Part shown: positions 34,887 through 39,183 of the stretch, one piece after another | How positions within the stretch are numbered: position 1 is the stretch's first letter | Layout of the letters: each line of letters opens with the position of its first letter | Assembly (NCBI GenBank): GCA_020628065.1 | Contig: JAHDFR010000020.1 | Coordinates: 3,892 to 43,074 of the forward strand | Length of the DNA stretch: 39,183 nucleotides | Direction: 5' to 3' | Source: Acidimicrobiales bacterium | Lineage (GTDB): Bacteria > Actinomycetota > Acidimicrobiia > Acidimicrobiales > SZUA-35 | Notes under the pieces: generated by a model | What the model was told of the DNA's origin: nothing | Seen by the model: the letters and a program-made list of their open reading frames with translations, nothing else | Database searches by the model: none | Position numbers and translations under genes: made by a program

Positions 34887-36030
34887 TAAGCAGATCCAGT
34901 TGGTCGGGGGTGAACTCGCCGAAGTTCGAGTTGCTGGGGGAGTCCACCCAGGAAGCGGCGACTGCCTCGGCGAAGTCGCCGGCGCCCACGCTGAAGTCGT
35001 TGAGGCCGTCACCGGCCCACCAGACCATTGGCATGTCCCGGGCCTCCAGCCATTTGATGCGGTCGTCGTCTTCCATGTAGGTGACGTCGAGGGCATGCCC
35101 GATTTCGTGAGCCAGTACGCCGGCCACGTCTTCGGCGCTGGCACCGCGGTCGATGTAGATCGTGATCGACTTGGTGGGCAAGTGGGTCATGCCTTTGTAT
35201 CCAGCGCTGTCGTCTTCGTATTTGACCGTCCAGTCGGGTAACAGCGATTGCCAGTCGTAGCTGATCATCGATTCGGCTTGAGCCCCGATTTCGGCCAGCT
35301 CGGCTCTCGACACCTGGTTCGCGTTCGAAGTCACGGTTATCGACTCGCTCTGAGTGTCTTCACTGAAAGCGGCGGAGACCGCTTCGCTCTGAAGACTGGG
35401 GTTGCCGATGGTGTCGCTGCCGAGTCCGCTGACGATTACCAGCGACCCGAGGGACATGGCAGCCACCAACAACCCGGCGCTCGGTACCAGATAGCGCTTG
35501 AGGATCGACTTGGTTCGGTTGCTTACCGATGGGCTGAGCATGAGCTCGGTGAGCCGCCGTTCGATCATCTCGATCTCGGCGGTCAGCGAACCGGAGAGAA
35601 CAACGAGGTCTGGTTCCCGTAGCGGCAGTTGGCTGCCGGGGTCCACCTGGCGGAGGATGTACAGCAGGGACAGGTACCGCTCGAGAATGTAGTCCACCTG
35701 GGTTTCGTATGTCTTGCCTCCCTCCGTTGAGGAAAGCTCGATGACGTCTCCACCAACAGATAGTTGCCCGCCGGGCAGGTCGAGTACCAGCTCGCTGGTT
35801 CGCTGGTCCATGGTCTGTTCCTGGACTCCGTAGAGGAGCGCCAGCCTCTGCATGGTCTGGTCGGCCAACGGCACCCGACCTTTCTCCACGATCGAGAGGA
35901 ACTCTGGTGTGAACTCACCGTTGGAACGGCGGGACAGTTCATCAAGATCGGCGCCCTGTTCGGACCGATGGGTATTGAGGAGAGCGCCGAACCGCTGGGT
36001 TGGCACCGGGGAGAGCACGGTCGAGGTCAT
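34864..36030 (-). CDS. XRE-like HTH - TM - extracytoplasmic HExxH metallopeptidase fusion (paralog B)
   Basis: RFGALLNTHRSEQGADLDELSRRSNGEFTPEFLSIVEKG; VPSAGLLVAAMSLGSLVIVSG TM; GVLAHEIGHALDVTYM; GDFAEAVA. Confidence 0.8.
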   Translation of the reverse strand: MTSTVLSPVPTQRFGALLNTHRSEQGADLDELSRRSNGEFTPEFLSIVEKGRVPLADQTMQRLALLYGVQEQTMDQRTSELVLDLPGGQLSVGGDVIELSSTEGGKTYETQVDYILERYLSLLYILRQVDPGSQLPLREPDLVVLSGSLTAEIEMIERRLTELMLSPSVSNRTKSILKRYLVPSAGLLVAAMSLGSLVIVSGLGSDTIGNPSLQSEAVSAAFSEDTQSESITVTSNANQVSRAELAEIGAQAESMISYDWQSLLPDWTVKYEDDSAGYKGMTHLPTKSITIYIDRGASAEDVAGVLAHEIGHALDVTYMEDDDRIKWLEARDMPMVWWAGDGLNDFSVGAGDFAEAVAASWVDSPSNSNFGEFTPDQLDLLNDILPSP

Positions 36031-36189
36031 GGCCTGATCTTCGGCTCAAAGCGATTGTCGATTTAGGCGATGAAGGGCCTAGCCGATGGGCCGATGTTCC
36101 CGGGCACGGCGAACAACTTTGTTGCGAACCGGGGGCAGGACTAAAGGACTGTTCGTGAGGGTCGACACATAACCGGATAGTCAATTGAT

Positions 36190-36202
36190 CTCCCATTGGG
36201 AG
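36190..36202 (+). promoter_or_regulatory. Short hairpin CTCCC-ATT-GGGAG pairing with the Shine-Dalgarno of the repeat lipoprotein gene
   Basis: GGGAGGAG SD at 36198-36205; 5-bp perfect pairing with upstream CTCCC. Confidence 0.4.
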
Positions 36203-36214
36203 GAGTCTGAAACC

Positions 36215-37732
36215 ATGTACCACCATCACGACAAGGCATCGGGGCGACGCCTTGGCTGGCGACGGGGCGCGTTGTTCGCTGCCATGTCTCTGGTTGCCGC
36301 CTCCTGCGGGTCCGACGTCGATCTGGCCGAGCCGGGCGACTCGTTCGCTTTCGACGATTCGGGCATAACCGTCATCTGCGACAAGAGCGGTGCCGACATC
36401 ACCACCTCGGATCACGACATCTCAAATGTTGTCGTGGCCACCAAGAACGGTCAGGAAACCAAATTCGACGACCTGACCGGTAAGAGCTACCGGGTTGACA
36501 TGCGCAATGTGGCAACCGTCTGGGTCAAGTCGGCCAACAACAAGAGTGGCGACGGCTCGGGCTACGGTGAGCGCTTCGAGTGCGGCGCCGACGGCGATGC
36601 CGCCGCCCAGGTCTCCGGTCAAGATCCCGTCGTCGAGGAGCCGGGTGCCGACGATCCGGCAGCCGAGGAACCGGCCGGCGATGACGTCGCGGCTGAAGAG
36701 CCCGCCGGCGATGACGCTGCCGCCGAGGAGCCTGCCCAGGACGGCAATGTGGCCATCAACTACGGTCCTATTGTTTCCGACACCGGAATCACCGTGACCT
36801 GCAATGCCGACTCCATTGGTGTCACCACCACCGATCACGACATCTCCAACGTTGTGGTTGCGCTGTGGGACGGAACCCACATCAAATACGACAACCTCAA
36901 GGGCAAGTCCTACAACATCGACCGCTCAGGCGTGGTGACCGTTTGGGTCAAGTCGGCTGACAACGATTCCGGTGACGGTCCCGGTTACGGCGAGCGCTTC
37001 GACTGCGCCAAGACCCAGGATGACATCGACACCGGCGCCGTTCAGGCACCGGCTCCGGCCCCGGCGGCGGTTGAGGTTGAAGCCTCCGACACCGGTATCG
37101 CCGTGGCTTGCACCAATAGCTTCGTCTACGTGACCACCGATCAGCACGAGATTTCCAACATCGTTCTTGGCTTCGGTGGCGATGAGACCACCAAGTACGA
37201 CGGTCTCCGTGGTTACGAGTTCAAGATCGAGCAAGACGGGGTCCAGACTGTCTGGGTCAAGTCCGGCGACAACGACTCCGGTGACGGCCCCGGCTACGGC
37301 GAGCGCTTCGAGTGCAAGGATAATGCCGGTGGCGTCTTAGTCGATGATGAGGCTGCAGCCGACGCCGGTGACGGCGACGGCGCGGTCAAGGCCAAGGGCA
37401 ACGGTGGCGACGACGCTGGGGCTCCGGCCGGTGTCGATCTTGAGGCTGCTGACAGCGGTATCGCTGTGGCCTGCACCGCCAACTCGGCCTACGTGACCAC
37501 CACGGTTCACGACATCTCAAACATCGTTGTCGCTCTGCAGGACGGCACCCACGTGAAATACGACAACCTGAAGGGTAAGAGCTACACCGTGCCTGAGGCC
37601 AACGTCGTAACCGTCTGGGTCAAGTCCGGTGACAACGATTCCGGTGACGGTCCCGGTTATGGCGAGCGTTTCGACTGCAACGTCCCCGAGGTTGTCGGTG
37701 GCGAAGATGACGCCGAGTACGTCTCCGGCTGA
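36215..37732 (+). CDS. Secreted lipoprotein with four 76-aa repeats, each with a conserved N- and C-terminal Cys
   Basis: Lipobox SLVAASCGSD; repeats at 36356-36583, 36779-37006, 37088-37315 and 37451-37678, all exactly 228 nt. Confidence 0.85.
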   Translation: MYHHHDKASGRRLGWRRGALFAAMSLVAASCGSDVDLAEPGDSFAFDDSGITVICDKSGADITTSDHDISNVVVATKNGQETKFDDLTGKSYRVDMRNVATVWVKSANNKSGDGSGYGERFECGADGDAAAQVSGQDPVVEEPGADDPAAEEPAGDDVAAEEPAGDDAAAEEPAQDGNVAINYGPIVSDTGITVTCNADSIGVTTTDHDISNVVVALWDGTHIKYDNLKGKSYNIDRSGVVTVWVKSADNDSGDGPGYGERFDCAKTQDDIDTGAVQAPAPAPAAVEVEASDTGIAVACTNSFVYVTTDQHEISNIVLGFGGDETTKYDGLRGYEFKIEQDGVQTVWVKSGDNDSGDGPGYGERFECKDNAGGVLVDDEAAADAGDGDGAVKAKGNGGDDAGAPAGVDLEAADSGIAVACTANSAYVTTTVHDISNIVVALQDGTHVKYDNLKGKSYTVPEANVVTVWVKSGDNDSGDGPGYGERFDCNVPEVVGGEDDAEYVSG

Positions 37733-37783
37733 TCATCGGACCTCCTTCTTCCGGCCTGGACCGGTCTAGGGAACACGTCGAAA

Positions 37784-37819
37784 ACAGTGGCTCGGATGCT
37801 TCGGCGTCCGGGCCACTGT
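37784..37819 (+). terminator. Strong hairpin with UUCG tetraloop, probable terminator of the repeat lipoprotein gene
   Basis: ACAGTGGCTCGGATGC-TTCG-GCGTCCGGGCCACTGT, 16-bp stem including U-G wobbles; no U-tract. Confidence 0.65.
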
Positions 37820-37917
37820 CGCGTCGTGCCGATCACAGAATTGCTGAGCGATTACCGGTTAAGAAGCGATAGCCTTGGGATCCGGGTCCGGTGGCTTCCG
37901 GCCCGAAAAGTTCATCC

Positions 37918-37994
37918 GGCGACGTAGCTCAGTTGGTAAGAGTGCTCGACTCATAATCGAGAGGTCGTGGGTTCAAGTCCCACCGTCGCTACCA
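37918..37994 (+). tRNA. tRNA-Met (CAU), elongator type, CCA encoded
   Basis: GGCGACG/CGTCGCT acceptor (terminal G-U), CTCGA-CTCATAA-TCGAG anticodon arm, GTGGG-TTCAAGT-CCCAC T arm, ACCA end; 77 nt. A tRNA-Ile2 (lysidine) identity cannot be fully excluded. Confidence 0.93.
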
Positions 37995-38112
37995 AGTTTC
38001 CGGGGTGAACAGGTCCGTTGCTACGTCGGCGGTTTGTCCACCTGCGGTGGCTTAGGGCCTGTTCAGCCGGGACCACCGAGAGACTACGCAGCCATTGGAC
38101 TATGGTCGGTCC

Positions 38113-38871
38113 GTGGACAGTTTTGAAGGTGTGGCCCAGACCTATGAAAAGTCACGACGTGGCTATCCGGTTGCGCTACGACAGTGGCTGATTGAGAGTG
38201 GCGCCCTGGACAACTCTTCTTTCGTGGTTGATCTGGGCGCCGGTACCGGTCAACTCGTTCGCCTGCTGGCTCCGGCCGCAGCTCAGACAGTCGCCATGGA
38301 ACCCTCCGCCGAGATGCTGACTGTCGGGCGTCGAGCGACCGCTGATCTCTCGAACGTCAGTTGGATCCAAGGTAAAGATTCCGACATGCCTGCGCACTTC
38401 GGTAGCCGAGAGGTCGACCTGGTGACAATCGGCAACGCCTTCCATCACATGGATCAAGCCGAGTTGTTGGGTGACCTCGACGATCTCGTTGGCAACGGTG
38501 GCGCGGTGTGTATCGCCACGTCCAGTGTCCCGGTGTGGCTTCAGGACTCGGATTGGTCCCGAGCGATTCGTCGGGAGTTGGAAACCGTTTTCGGACCGCT
38601 ACCTCGTTCCGGTGTTCCCGATCTTGAAACATCCGTTTCGGCGCTGCAAGACTCGTCGTTTGGCGACGTGTCGACCTGGTCGTTTGAGCAGACTGACCAC
38701 CGGGCGTGCGAGAACGTGGTGGGCGAGCTAATCAGCAGCTCATCGGGTGAGTTGTCCTCGGGCATGGTCGACCGGATCCGACTTGTCGCCCAGTCATTCA
38801 GCAAAGATGGAGCGCTTCCCGAGCTTGTGCAGGCAACGGCGGTGCTCGGTCGAAGGCCCACCGGTCGTTAG
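38113..38871 (+). CDS. Class I SAM-dependent methyltransferase
   Basis: GVAQTYEKSRRGYPVALRQWL…FVVDLGAGTGQLVRLLAPAAAQTVAMEPSAEML; GTG start at 38113. Confidence 0.85.
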   Translation: MDSFEGVAQTYEKSRRGYPVALRQWLIESGALDNSSFVVDLGAGTGQLVRLLAPAAAQTVAMEPSAEMLTVGRRATADLSNVSWIQGKDSDMPAHFGSREVDLVTIGNAFHHMDQAELLGDLDDLVGNGGAVCIATSSVPVWLQDSDWSRAIRRELETVFGPLPRSGVPDLETSVSALQDSSFGDVSTWSFEQTDHRACENVVGELISSSSGELSSGMVDRIRLVAQSFSKDGALPELVQATAVLGRRPTGR

Positions 38872-38962
38872 GCGCCACCGTCGGGTAGGCTCGCATCTCA
38901 TATAGCCGCATTCTCGGGTGGCGGGCGGTAGCCTGTGGCTCTACCAAAACCGCCTGGCTAGG

Positions 38963-39001
38963 CCGCACCACTCGGGTGCGGTCGGAAAATCGTGCTCCGA
39001 C
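38963..39001 (+). promoter_or_regulatory. Two adjacent hairpins in the tuf leader
   Basis: CCGCACC-ACTCG-GGTGCGG (38963-38981) and GTCGGA-N9-TCCGAC (38981-39001), immediately before SD GAGGAAGGA. Confidence 0.4.
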
Positions 39002-39022
39002 ACGAGGAAGGACAACACCGCT

Positions 39023-39183
39023 ATGGCCAAGGAAAAGTTTGAGCGTAATAAGCCTCACGTGAATGTGGGGACGATGGGTCACATCGACCACGGGAAAACA
39101 ACGTTGACGGCGGCGATTACGAAGGTGTTGTCGGACCGGGTTGAGGGTTCGAATGCTACGGCGTTTGAGGATATTGATAAGGC
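39023..39183 (+). CDS. tuf: Elongation factor Tu, 5' part (truncated by window end)
   Basis: [40 protein letters not shown]1 motif [19 protein letters not shown]. Confidence 0.97.
   Translation, partial: MAKEKFERNKPHVNVGTMGHIDHGKTTLTAAITKVLSDRVEGSNATAFEDIDK

Noticed and set aside
34887-35144. N-terminal 86-aa extension of the paralog A HTH-TM-peptidase ORF
   Set aside because: It is an alternate-frame reading of paralog B's 3' end (W/P/S/T-rich); ATG at 34886 gives a sensible HTH start.
37918-37994. Initiator tRNA-fMet
   Set aside because: Terminal pair is G-U rather than the unpaired C-A of bacterial initiators, and the sequence follows the elongator Met pattern.

Overview
High-GC, actinobacterial-looking chromosomal window with dense operons and tuf (EF-Tu) running off the right edge. 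The centre is a surface/exopolysaccharide region. A minus-strand cluster (~13.4-24.25 kb) encodes a Gfo/Idh oxidoreductase, DegT aminotransferase, a Wzz-like/initiating sugar-phosphate transferase fusion, a LbH acyltransferase, a second Wzz-like protein, Wzx/MurJ-like and Wzy-like proteins, a coiled-coil protein and a FemAB-like protein. Divergently on the plus strand (~24.6-31.1 kb) are an AsnB-like amidotransferase, GDP-mannose 6-dehydrogenase-like protein, GT4 and a secreted beta-helix protein. Left of this are a PhyH dioxygenase, methyltransferase, DJ-1/PfpI protein, PNPOx-like protein divergent from a MocR regulator, a 3-hydroxyacyl-CoA dehydrogenase and a GT2/HEAT/response-regulator operon. 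To the right are a DUF3179-like protein, a His-rich NiCoT-like transporter, two tandem HTH-TM-HExxH paralogs, a four-repeat secreted lipoprotein and tRNA-Met(CAU). The most striking observations are: (1) a DUF3179-like ORF interrupted only by an in-frame TGA exactly where a CxxC cysteine is expected (U-P-L-C), followed 21 nt later by the GUU loop of a perfect 8-bp hairpin, i.e. a candidate selenoprotein; (2) a tandem pair of predicted membrane-tethered HTH/zinc-peptidase fusions divergent from a secreted 4x76-aa repeat lipoprotein; (3) a soluble ECF sigma factor next to a paralog fused directly to a TM helix and extracytoplasmic tail; (4) an intergenic two-copy hairpin repeat whose stems change in a compensatory way. 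All functional calls come from reading the sequence; no searches were run.
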